Source: Apostichopus japonicus (Eukaryota; Echinodermata; Holothuroidea; Aspidochirotida; Stichopodidae). Taken from it: a DNA stretch of 64,000 bases. The DNA lies in the NCBI RefSeq assembly GCF_037975245.1, contig NC_092568.1, forward strand, positions 24,597,501 through 24,661,500, in the 5' to 3' direction. Under the pieces are notes generated by a model. That model did no database searches, had not been told where the DNA came from, and saw only the letters and a program-made list of their open reading frames with translations. The translations under genes were made by a program, and so were the position numbers. Below, in pieces: positions 1 to 12,500 of the stretch (position 1 is the first letter of the stretch; every line of letters begins with the position of its first letter).

Positions 1-506
1 TCATAGGGACATTTGCATTACAAATGTTCATGTTGCGTTATTGGTCACCCTTTTCGAGTAGGATACATTTCGTTTAACTTCTGCACTAGCTTTCTGATCA
101 AATTTTTAAGGAAGAATTTTAATCTTTATTGTGGAGAAGAAAACAACGGTGTTTATGCACACAGTCAACGGTATAACCATAGTAAGTTACACCACAAGGA
201 ATGGAATAAATCTACGCAAAGTTTATAACTGTTCAAATCATCGAGGGTTTTATTTTATCAAACTCTATGAAAAAGAAGGTTTTTAATACATTTCTCACTT
301 TGTGGATGCGGAAAATGGTATACAAACTGTTCACAGAATTGGCCCAAAATGCTCTGTTTCAACTTCAAAGTAAGTTGCAAAATGTTTAATTATTGCTTGT
401 CGGAGGTAGACTTATTTTGAGTCAACAAGACTAAAATTCCGCAGGTTGAATATTCTCAAAGAAACCAATAGACTTTAACGGACTCTTGTTTATTTAGTTA
501 TATTAT
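1..506. other. 5' flank of the first gene
   Basis: No gene, RNA gene or repeat is recognised here. A TAG at 495-497 is in frame with the ATG at 507 and closes the reading frame upstream, so the first gene does not extend left in this frame. Confidence 0.5.
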
Positions 507-1616
507 ATGATGACGTCCATTATGAATATGCAAGCTCACAATTCATTTAACGGTGAGCTGACCTCGGACTCCGTCCAGTCCCTCAGTAGTCACACTCAGC
601 TTCGGGCGTCTCGTAACAACACAGCAGCTAAGAAACTACTCCATCAAAATGTCTCCACCCTCAAGAGAATGGAATCAAAGGAGATAGTCGCTATTTCTTG
701 TCAACAAAAACGCATCCTAAACGACATCAAGAAGGTTAAAAATAGATCACGTGACGTGGAAGACTGGTTACAAGAGAGTCGCCAAAGAACGGAAGCGAAA
801 CGCACAATGGAATATGATCAAATCCAGCGCAGAATCTCACGCATGAAACAAGAAGCAGGTAACTGGAAACCACCGGGAGGCGCAAGCGCGGCGATGACGT
901 CACATGGACACGACAATGACTTTAGTGGCTATGATAGGTTCGGACACTTTCAGCGAGTGACCGACACCAATGGTCAATTTGGTACGATGAATAATTATGG
1001 CATGGAAACTAAAACTCTGAAAGGAAACACAACACAAAACACAAGTCCTTCCCAGATGCCTAAATTACCCGTGATACATGAGATTAGCAACAACTCACTT
1101 TGGCGGGAAAGAAAGTCGACTGATGTCAGACGACATTCACAACAACGTAGGTCTTCAGAAGCGCCATCGGTGCAAGATGTGAGGCGAAGCTCTGTAACTT
1201 CCGATATCTCGGTGGACAAGATGAAACCAAAAAGAAGATTTTACTTGTTGGGATTAACTGTTGGAAAGCTTGCCTCTAAAACGTCGTTCCTTGGTGGTAA
1301 AAATGGAAGAAAGTTATCGCTGGAGACGAATAAGTCATCGTCCAATTCACGTAGGTCATCTATGGAGAAGCCGCGGCGAAAATCTACAGACAGCTCTCGA
1401 CGATCGTCTCTCGAAGTTATAAGGAATAAATTTGATAAAGGTACTCAAAGACGACGAAAACGGAGTCTACTTCCGTCGGATAGACGTGACATTAATCATA
1501 TGAGTACAAAAGGGTTTCGTTTATTCGACTATCGAGCACAGCTTCTGAACTTAGGAACACAAGGCGATGCTAGTTCTGATTCCGAGGACTCTCTCTCTAG
1601 CTATGAAGAGTTATGA
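507..1616 (+). CDS. Intronless gene, unknown basic Ser/Arg-rich protein (369 aa)
   Basis: I do not recognise the family. The start at 507 is followed at once by a second ATG and preceded by an in-frame TAG at 495-497. Residues about 40-116 are rich in K, R, E and Q with spaced hydrophobics and look helical, probably coiled coil. The middle is polar and disordered-looking. From about residue 200 the protein is basic and carries six RRxS motifs (RRHS, RRSS three or more times, RRKS), the classical consensus of basophilic kinases such as PKA. The last 20 residues are acidic and Ser-rich (SSDSEDSLSSYEEL). There is no signal peptide or membrane segment. A phosphorylation-regulated cytoskeletal or signalling protein is only a guess. 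An open frame of 370 codons in AT-rich DNA supports real coding. Confidence 0.65.
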   Translation: MMTSIMNMQAHNSFNGELTSDSVQSLSSHTQLRASRNNTAAKKLLHQNVSTLKRMESKEIVAISCQQKRILNDIKKVKNRSRDVEDWLQESRQRTEAKRTMEYDQIQRRISRMKQEAGNWKPPGGASAAMTSHGHDNDFSGYDRFGHFQRVTDTNGQFGTMNNYGMETKTLKGNTTQNTSPSQMPKLPVIHEISNNSLWRERKSTDVRRHSQQRRSSEAPSVQDVRRSSVTSDISVDKMKPKRRFYLLGLTVGKLASKTSFLGGKNGRKLSLETNKSSSNSRRSSMEKPRRKSTDSSRRSSLEVIRNKFDKGTQRRRKRSLLPSDRRDINHMSTKGFRLFDYRAQLLNLGTQGDASSDSEDSLSSYEEL

Positions 1617-3561
1617 AGGAAATGGTAACCGAACTAACGATTGGTGTTGACCTATAGTTACCGTGTGTCGACGTAATTATTGGTATGCAGTTGTTTTTTG
1701 ACAGAATTTATTAGGTCACGTGTAGTTATTTACTTGACTAACGTGTATATATATGCTTCATATTCAAAACAAAGAAAAATTGTACCAAACGAAACAACTC
1801 AGATTATACAAACAGGTTCAGGAATGGATTTCAATCAAAACACAAAAATGTTGTGCTTTTGTTGCGAATCCTGTAAAAGGAATAACGACTGCCTATAAAA
1901 TCGTTGAAATTACTCTTTTGCGTGTGGGCAGTCATTGCTTTTTACGGTATAGTGTGAACAGGGAATCACAGTGGGGCAGGGAATCACACGTGCAACTATA
2001 ACGTATAATAAAATGACTACTTAGCCTTTCTATAGATATTAATTGGGAAATCGTGGGACTTCACTGCTCTCGGTATAAAAAATGAATATATATAGTTGAA
2101 ACAGATATTTGATTCAGCCTGGTTGACTTTCATACATACTTTAAATTAATTAAACTTAAAGTTTCCATTGTTTTCAAAAATGATCTTTTCAATAAAAAAA
2201 ACATTTACGAACCGGATCAAGTTTCTATCTCGAATAATTTTGAGTTATCATCTTCATGGCCCCAAATATATTGAAAAGTCAAATAATAGCCGTTAAGGAT
2301 TAAAGTTCACTTACATGTATGTTTAATGCCCCACCCCATCCCCAATTTCAACGTATTACCCTCGTTGAGCCATTGCTTTACTAAGTAAAATTGCTTAAAT
2401 TTCTGGAAATAATTCGAGCGTCAGAAACTCTATAACAAAGTTTTTTTGAAAACTATAATAGCAAAATGTACTGGAATTAAATAAAAATGACATATAAATT
2501 TTTTGAAGTATTCAAATAAGTTGAATGAATGTGTCAGTAAGGTGTTCTGTAACTTTTATAAATTTGATGAACGAATGTCGGTAAGCGATAGACAAAGACC
2601 TCACGAAGAAAATAATCAATCATTTTGAAAGAACAAAGACATTATCTATAGATCAGAGCACGAATGAACGATATTATTGTTCATATTGCTAAACAGATCC
2701 AGTGATCACCACCCCCCCCCCTTTTCAACTCAAGACAAATCATAGCCTTAATGAACATATTGGGCTTAATTATGATCGGTACATCAGGTAATATGAGTCC
2801 TCCATACCACAGTGGCAGGTTCGGTTTCTAATTTCAATGGCAATATGATCATACATTTGGGAATAGGGGGCTGGGTGAAATAATCTAAATGCATCAGGTG
2901 AAGTAATGTAAAGGCATCATACAAAAACACCAACGACAATATTATTGAGTGTATTTGCGGCAGCACTCTACAGTCCAGACTGCCCCCCCCCCCAACCCAC
3001 TTGCATACCGAATTAACTATATGCTGTATAGTGTGTTGCTACAATGGCTTCTTTTTTTTACGAAAAACCTGTATAATGTTGCGCAAGCGTATCATCCTCT
3101 TTGCATTGTGGGCGAGTGTGACGAGGTCCCGAAGCTTTCCTCGTGGAGCTATTCGTTTTCAAACTTGTTACCGATTGATGCCGAGAAGGGTTCTATCAGT
3201 TCGTATATCGTGCTGCATCAGATACGATCAAAGCCACTACCTGATCCCCGATCAGTTGGTCACAAATCTAAATCTGAAAGGCCGCCACTCAATGTCTCAG
3301 CGTGGAATTAAGAATAACTCGTACGCGCCGCGCCCATAATGTAAAGAGGTTGTGCCCTGGTCGTCATGACGACGCGCCTAGATGTCCTATCGATAAAGGT
3401 GTTACGCTTGAGTTCGCATTGCGTGTTGCGAACTTGACAATAGAGTTAAATAAACACAAAGACTTTTAAACGGATCAGGTTGATTATAATCTATTGAATA
3501 TGTTAGCCTCAGAGGCCCGGCCCACGAACTGAGTTCATAAACAGTTAGTAATTCTGTGACT
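1617..3561. other. Intergenic; no supported gene
   Basis: It contains the putative 3' UTR of the first gene and the 5' flank of the LRR gene. About 3080-3420 is less AT-rich with many CG dinucleotides and could hold promoter sequence of the LRR gene. The overlapping open frames there (2949-3339) share no sign of selection and I do not call them. Confidence 0.4.
2007..2012 (+). promoter_or_regulatory. Candidate polyadenylation signal AATAAA
   Basis: A canonical AATAAA lies 391 nt after the stop codon at 1616 and is a plausible 3' end for the first gene. No downstream GU-rich element was tested. Confidence 0.3.
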
Positions 3562-6500
3562 ATGGAGCAGACGACGTCGCATTTATCTGTCAAATTTGAC
3601 GACAACTCAGCGAGTCCATTACATAAAGAGGTAAGATTTTAAGATGTATCTCTATATAGTACGATGTATTAGATGTTTGCTCTGAGAAAGTAACTTAAAC
3701 TGAGACAGGAATCGAATCTTTCTCAACATTAAAATTAGGCTAGTACAGGCATTTTAAGGATAGTAATAGTAAGGATTAGTAAGATAGGATTAGTAAGGAT
3801 ATGACCACGGTGTGGCGTACAGTCCCTAAGTTCTAGACCACATTTATTTTATTATACACACATGTATAACAAAAGTTTCATAGAAGTTCGGTTATAACAG
3901 GACCGCATAACGCGATGGAAACTTTCAGTGGGGAATTAAGAAAATAAAACTTAGTGTAACGTATATGAGAATTTATTTTGTAGTTTTAATTTGTCTTTGT
4001 CGCAGCCAATTAATTCCAAACTCTAAATATAGCTATATAAGAAGTACATGCCTTTTAAATAGTATGTTATTATCGTCATGCCATTGTAGGGTTCTTCTTG
4101 TCCATCTCGTTTTGTATCTATATCTCATTGTTTTTATTATAGAATGGTACTATTTTAGTGTAACTTATTGTTGTTTTGGTTAAACTTTTTGCGGTAGCTC
4201 ACGTTTATTATTAAAATTCAGAGTATGTCAGTTTTTTTCTCTACATATATCATTAACTATTGAATAAAATATATGTAGTCAGAACGCTTCTATGAACGCA
4301 AATATTTGTGACAGACAATCTGTCAAATAAAGTGGATGGTGTCTTCAAATGATTTTATTTTATTAATTTATGTATTTGCCGAGGCAAATCTTTCCCTGGC
4401 CTTCGGAAAAAAATAAAACAGATTTAAGAGGAAAGACAGTTATTAAAATACAATAAAGACAAATAACAAAGTGTAAACGATAAAAATAAAACGAAGCGAT
4501 AAAAAGTAACATATTTAAACCGGGGACTAAAAGTTGCAAACAAACAACGAGGTAAAGCAGTAGGACAGATAATTTGCATAATTTGATGAAAGCAAACATG
4601 AATAAACACTGTGCTTCTCAACAGGATATTTCAATAGGATATTTCTCAACAAGATATTTCAACGTTTACTGGCAAAAACTGTTGATGTATTTTCTATTCC
4701 AATTATACATTTAAAGTTGTATAAGAAAGGGGTTGCACTGTAGATCGACAGCCAACCTTCAACCGACACCATGTGTAGGCCTATAGTAACAATTCACTTT
4801 CTAGTCATACTGTAATATACACACGTAATTGTCTACATACTTGGATCGCCCTTTTCGTACACCTCTATAGTATATAAGCTAAATGGAACACCTTTCCAAG
4901 AAGGAGCATACCTTCAAAATAAATCAATAGAGCTCTATGGAAACACCAGCTTCTCGATTTGCAATGCCTTCAATGAAGTAGAATAGGACCAAAAAGTATC
5001 TAACAAAAGAGAGAAACAGTTGTTTTCCTTTACTGTCAAAGAAACCATTATTATATCCGTGGCATATAATCAGTGGCATCATCGATTATAGGCCTACGCC
5101 GCAATGAGGAGGCGTGTTATTAATAACAGCAAATAGTTTAACTGAAGATAGGGGGAGGGGTGGGCGGACAGGGTGAGTACTTTTAGGATAGAGGTATAGG
5201 CCTATGGATCAAGTCGGTATTGTTATACCGTATAACATCGTTAAAAAAAGGTGCAATTGTTTCGACGAAAGTACAAATTGTCTTCATGTAACATTGTCTT
5301 TAATTTAACTGTCGAGTACGGTATCACCGAAGCTATTTAATCGGATTCAAACCTAGAATTATCCCTTTCGATGTCCAGTTTCAATTCTCCACGCCTCGTC
5401 TTCCGCCCTTGCCTTCAAAGTCATTTATTTCATATTCTCACCTACCATAAGGAATCTCATTCTATTTTTCGGAGTCCCAATAGTTCCGTTAGGTTTAAGG
5501 ACCAACTCGCTGAAGCCCTGTTCGGAGGTGAACATTATCATCAAAGAGATTACACCTCTCTAGCCAATTCCACCAACTTCGAAGTTTTTAATCCACAAAT
5601 ATGGCTTTCGATGGACTGGATGCATGGCAGTTTTCGATAACTAGTGCTAATATTCTGCCGTATTGGATAACGTGTAGCTATACATCTTGTTTACAAGCAA
5701 AGCATTTTCACGAATATAAAGACAATAACCTTGAACGAGATCAATTATTCAATGATAACAATAGTCTGAATGTATGAGTTAATGAAGAGAGAAACACCCC
5801 CACATGGACGAAGAATCAATAAGTTTACAAGCAAAGCACTTTCACAAATATAAAGACAATAACCTTGAACGAGATCAATTATTCAAGGATAACAATAGTC
5901 TGAATGTATGAGTTAATGAAGAGAGAAAGACCCCCCCCCCCCCACATGGACGAAGAATCAATAAGAAGACGAAATTAATCCAACTATACAACTCCTTATG
6001 ATTGTATTTGCCGTATATGTTTGCCCCAAAGAAGGGATATATCGGTTTGAGCTATACGAAGGCGCACATGTTGTGTATTAGCGGCGTAGTATATTGTGTA
6101 ACTCAACTAGCCAATATACTGCCCTGGTAGCTCACGGGCACGATTCACTTATAGGAAGCAGGTTTAAACGCGTATTTGGGCGACAATTTCGAGGATGACA
6201 CTAAACACTTAATATGGTAAGTCTGCATTGCTTTCATACAGAGCAACGACAAAATTGCTTTATACAAATTTGGAGCAACAAAATTTACGGCTGGGTTTCG
6301 AACCACCTCTGGACTATAAGACCAGCGCTCTATTCCAGCTGAGCTATCAAGCAATTATATGTATATCTTGTTTGGAGGGGATCCTTGATGGAATACAGCC
6401 AACTCCTCAGTTGAAGAGTTTGATATCGGATGGGAGGGGTTGAGAGAAGCAAAAAAATGGAAGGCTTCGTTTACCGAATAAATTTAATAAGACGTCAACA

Positions 6501-9500
6501 CCTGGTTGTCGTACAATACTTAAACATGCACATGGTATTCTATTCTGGGCTAGCTTGTATGCTATTCAATCCAAGACAGTTTGGCTTTTCTGCTATGTTA
6601 TTCAACCCCCCCCCCCCCATGCTCCCCTTCCCATCCACGTCCCTCAAATACCTCAGAATCATATTAATGATTTGTTTTCTGATCAGTCATGAAACTGGTC
6701 TATTTCATTCCCACGAAAATAAATAAAAACATAAATCAAATAAAAACTTCTTATATAGAATTAAAGAAATATATTAAAATACTCGGAGTTGCTATAAAAA
6801 CCTAAATAACAGTAAGCTGATAATTCTCATTCGCTTCTCGTACTGCACGCTATGGATTTTCAGAATGAACTTTCAAGAACATACAGTTTATTATATAAAC
6901 AATGGCTGTCCGCGTTACTAAGGAAAACCCAACCAATGATGAGAGTCATATCGTGCAATAGTATCTTTCCTATACAATGTGCACTTGGTATCGATCTACC
7001 AATTGTTATTCAATGATAACTCTGAGCTAGATTGATGATGCTCGACAGATATTCGAAGAGAACTAATAAACCAGAACAGAAATATTACAGACTTGGCTAA
7101 TCTGTTGAGAATCAGGGACTGTATATAGTACAGTGATATATAGTAGGCTATACTCTAATACATGGCCGGGAATCTTGACAGCGTCATTAGAAACTAGCGT
7201 TGCTATGCTAAGTCTGTATTTTGAAGCGTAAAGTTAATTTGAACAGAGACCAATGCAAATGCATGTATGGTCACTTAAGTCAACAGCTTAAGGACTTTGT
7301 CATACAAAACATCGGTGCCCTATGGGCCAAAGGGTGTTAATTCTGAAAAATAGAAGATATTCATTAGTTCTGTATAAAGGCCTACACCGAGTGGATTGGA
7401 GGGAAGAAATATTCGGTAATTGAAAGAAAAAAAAGCATTCGAAATGAGCGAAACCAGAAGCAACAGCAGTGTCTCGACTTATAAACAAGTACCGGATATT
7501 GCACTGAGTGAAGTACGTTTTAATATCTTAATCTATACGTACAGGATAGAGTTTGTGATGAATGAATGCTAGCATTCAACAAGTGTTATATGGTGTATTG
7601 ATGTGCATGGGTTGTGTTTTAGTGTATAGTAAGGAAGGCCATCTAACGTTATAATCACCATGGAGATCATGCATGTTTATGTCGTTCGTTATATCTGATT
7701 CATAGCTGTTGATCGGTATCGGTACCGTATTCGCATATAAACTTGAACTACATGAATCACTCTATATAGACAAGATACTAGGCCTACCTGATATAGATGT
7801 ATCTGTATCTTGCTTTTGAAACTTTAGAGAGATTCTGAACACATGCGGGACGAGTTGGAATCGACGTTGGACGAATTTTAAACTTGTATCCTTACATCTT
7901 AAGAAGCCAGGCAAATATTCAGGGTTTTCGACTAAGCAATAATTATTTAAGCGCATATTTGTCAATATTTTGTTCATTTCGTTTCGTTTTTTTCTTCCAT
8001 TGCTACTTTACGGAACATTTCTACTGGATTTAAAGGGGAAAAAAGGAGTAATAATTTAATTGTTTCACCTTTATTTTTTTTATTAACACCACGCAGTATT
8101 CTGAAGACACCGAAGCATTGCCGAGCGATGCTTCGGAGGTGCTCGGACCTCAAGGAGACTCGGGTCTCGCGAAACATCTAGAGACGAGGAGGATCCTTCG
8201 ACCAATCAATTCGGATGAAAATACGGAATCGGGACATGGTTCGTCAGAGAGTATCAGATCTGGTACTGAAGACAGTCAGTTTGTGGAGGACGGTGGTGAT
8301 GATGATGATGACAGCGACAGTGGGTGGGATACAGACTTAGAAATTGAAGGTATAGTACCAATACATGTGTACATAGTAAAATTGCTATTTGATTACCTAT
8401 ATAATATCATTCGAAAAGCTTGAGTAACTGATGAAACTAAGTTTAATTGACCTGTTTGGAATTATTAAGTAATCCAATTTAATAAAAAAAAGGTTTTTTT
8501 TTTTGCTTGTGAAGTAGAAATTGATAATTTTGACATCAGTCATACATATCGTAATGTGACGTTCATCACTGACTTCATATATATATATATATATATATCG
8601 ATTCTATTGTCATATCAGAGGATCAACACATACAAATTTCAACGATCTATGAAAAGGTTATGATTTCTGCATGAGAAAAAAATACTTGGAACACGACGGG
8701 GCAGTTGTGTCTCAAATGGGGCGGGGAAGGGTCGCTGATTGAACATGATAAATTCAGTTTTACAACGGTACAGATAACACATATACGATTTGTCGTTTAC
8801 GATGTCAGTTCACTGTTTGTGTTGTCACAGCTCTGTGTTTGGTTTACATCCCTGTCCTGTGCCTTTTGGAGTACAGGCCAACGTTATTATTATAGCTGGA
8901 CCAATAACACTTTATACTATATGCTCAATAGGAATCTGTTTCTGTTGGACCGCATTCTTTCTCTTTTTCTGTCACAGACGATATAAAACCAGATGTCTAT
9001 GACGCCACAGGTAAAAACATGTACCTTAAGGCTTGTAAGGATATTGGCGTTGTTCCAGCATCAACTTTTCTGCGTCACATTTCGTCGCCAGTGGTAAACA
9101 TGAAACATCATGGTCTTGGCCCCAAGGGGGCAAAAGCTATCTCGATGGCTCTGGTGGTAAGTATACTTTATAGCTTATAATAAATATATGCAACATATGT
9201 TTGTTCCCTTCTCTATGGATACTCCTGACGTAATATAAGATCAATAACATTTATCCTGTTCCCGCATTTATGGCTTCTCTGTCGAACCAAATATAGACCA
9301 AATATGACATTCAAATATTTAGTATTAAAGATATATACCTATAGCTAAAGATAATGCCAATATTTCTATTTTGCTATTTAGACGAATACGTCGGTCACGA
9401 CCCTTGACCTAGAAGACAATTGGATAGAGGGCGACGGTGGTGCTTATGTTGCGGAAATGTTGAAAGAAAATTGTTACATAGCGAGTCTAGTAAGTATCAA

Positions 9501-12500
9501 AAGCATCTTAACAAACTATAACGACTTCTGAATTGTAGTGAGTTGGAAAATTCAGGAGAGTGCAAAAATTTCCATATATAACTATAAATATATATATAAT
9601 ATTTATATATATATCATTTAATTATATAGGCAAAACTACAAGATGAAACAGTAACTGGTAAAATCGTTTATCATATATACATTGGAAAAGTAAATTTATG
9701 CATGAGGTCAAATATATTGTAACTTATGTCACAACGTCTCTATTGTTCATAATAACTTTTTTTGTCATAAAACTATACGATTGGTGCATTGTGTTTATTC
9801 TTGTTCAGGACATGTCAGAGAATAAGTTACGCAGTAAAGGAGCCAAAGCTATCGGTGAAATGTTACAGCAGAATACTTGCCTAAAGAAACTTCAACTCAG
9901 AGGAAACGAATTTAAAGACAGAGACGCTCGGTTTTTAACCGATGCATTAAAGGTAAGACAAAAACCAATGTGACACTATTTAACAAAATTGACATAATCT
10001 TGTGTTATATGGCATAATGTAGGGCCTGATGTCAACCTCCCGTCCCACCTAACTGACTCCCTTATACTCCCTTAATCCCACACTCTCGCAAACCTCTTCC
10101 CCAGGCAACACTACTCCCCAGTCAGGGGGTAGGAGCCGGGAGCACTGGGGGCACGTGCCGCCCACCTTTTTCCAAAATAGCAAATGTGCCATACTGGCAA
10201 ATAAAATGTGCCCCTTTAATGAAGAAATGTCTTTTGGATATCTTGAGCCTTTGTTAATTTTAATATTTTATTTTAATTATTTATTTTTAGTCTGTGCATG
10301 CTATTTTTAAATGGCATTCCATATCTTTTTGTAGCACGGTTAACAATAAACAATCTCAATAAATAGTATATTGATAGCATACTAACACATCATATATGGC
10401 CCGTGTGTATCGGTTTATAGCATAACAAGTGGTGGTTGTGAAATGAGAAAGTGCCCCTCTGATGTTGTGCCCCCCTCCCCACTTTTTGGAAGCTTCCTAC
10501 CCCCTGTCCCCAGTGGTGCAACCACATATACCTCTGGGGGTGGGGGGGGGGGGCTTTAGCTTTCTCCCAATGACTTGTGCATGCAACTGACTGTTTGTAC
10601 ATCCTAAAGGAAATACAACAGATAAATGGTTATTTACTTGGTTTTTCGATCTTTTCTTGTACCAATTGGTATGCAAACTGAAGCTTTTAACTGAGCTTTG
10701 CTGCGTTTTTGCTGTAAATCTCTTAAACTGCAGTTTTATAAGATATGAAAGTGTCTGAAGATATGTTATCTTGCATTCAGGAGGATTTGAAATTTCAGTA
10801 ACTTTAACTGGTTTACATTATGCAATAATTTAGCATATTTCTTAACATAAAGCAGTAACAGTTGAATGGACTTTCAACAACAGACTCTGATCAGAGAGTA
10901 TATAATATTATATGTCATTTAACATATAATTGAATCACATCATTTTTAGCCCTGTTATTACTGGTTAAGATTTTTATATTCCTATCTCTTAGAGTAATTA
11001 CTTCATGAAAGAGCTCGTTCTAAACCATAACGAATTTGGAGAGGTTGGAGGGGAAATCCTCGGAGAGGGTATTGGTAAGTATATTTCAGACTAAAAGTAA
11101 ATTTTTGTATTCGAACTTTCATACATTGAGCTAAAACTCCATTTTCATGGCAAGTGTTATATAAAGATGAATCCAGATTTGATTTTATAGAGGGAGAGTT
11201 TTACATTTAATATATTGTTGATGTTAAGTGTGCGAGGAATGTAGGCATTCCTGTTTCACCATAAGGGCGTCACCATGGGGTCCTAAGCTTAATATACAAA
11301 GCCCCCAAATACGTTACATGTCTTATGATGCGTCGGTAATTACGTATATTGTGTACAATACAACATACAACAAACTCAATGCCTATACATTCTGTAGCCA
11401 CTTCTATCTTCTATACTTTCCCAGCCGCCAACGAGAGCATTGAATACCTGGACCTCAGCTGGAACCATCTTAGGAGAAAGGGGGCCATAGCGGTCTGTAG
11501 GGGTCTAGTGGTGAGTGTGTAATCACAGGAGATGAAATTGTGCCGCGGGGGGGGGGGGGGGGTTGAGGAAGGTAGAAGGCTCTTAAGTTGAATAATATTC
11601 TTCCCTTCTGAATGAGAGCAATGGTAATCTTAATTTAAATATAAATATAATTTTTTAGTAGTGTATTTATGGTGACTGATGCTGCTTACATATCAGCCAA
11701 CATACAACTAAGCATTAAAGTCTATACATTCATGTTCATTACCTCGCTTGAAGTTGTCTGCCGAATGTTATGGATTATATATAGAATCAGGTCGTGTTTA
11801 GTTAAACATTATTTCAAGACAGCGCTTTGTACAAGACAGATCCAGCGGTGATCGATATCTAGGGTTACGAACAATGTAAACCTATAGCAGGAGACAACCT
11901 TGGAATGGATCTTGCTGTGGTATTATGACTGTATTGATAATACATGCAGGTTAACTTTATCGACTAAACCTGTATAGACAATTAGTTAATATGAAATATT
12001 ACAAAACCTATGAGTCTAATAAAAATATTGCAACATCATATGTAGGTCACACGGGAGGGGCCGGGGGAGGGGGATGGGGTGGAGTGTTTTTGAGCGTTTC
12101 ATGATGCTCACATAGGTAAAGTGCATGGATATTAAAATATATATATATATAAGGCAAATTTCTCGTATATTTGTTTTTCAACAGGAAAATATATCTCTGA
12201 AGAAACTAGATTTATCATGGAACGGATTTGGCGATGAAGGCGCCCTTGCCATGGCCGAAGCCTTGAAATTTAACAGCTCTGTGGAATGGATTGACCTTAG
12301 CAACAACAGGGTAACCGATGAGGGCGCCTTGGTATTATCCAAAGGTATCGAGGTCAATGACGTATTAAAAACATTAAAGGTAGGTAACACATGTCCACTT
12401 TGACTCCACGTCCTCCCATCCCCTTCCCATCACCCATTCGAAGGGAAGGAAAAGATAAAAGAATCGCAGATTAGAAATCATAAACCAGAGAGTTATAGAA

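Noticed and set aside
5371-5640. 89-residue open frame in LRR intron 1
   Set aside because: No recognisable domain, no repeat-related homology and no splice evidence. Its length is within chance for the region.
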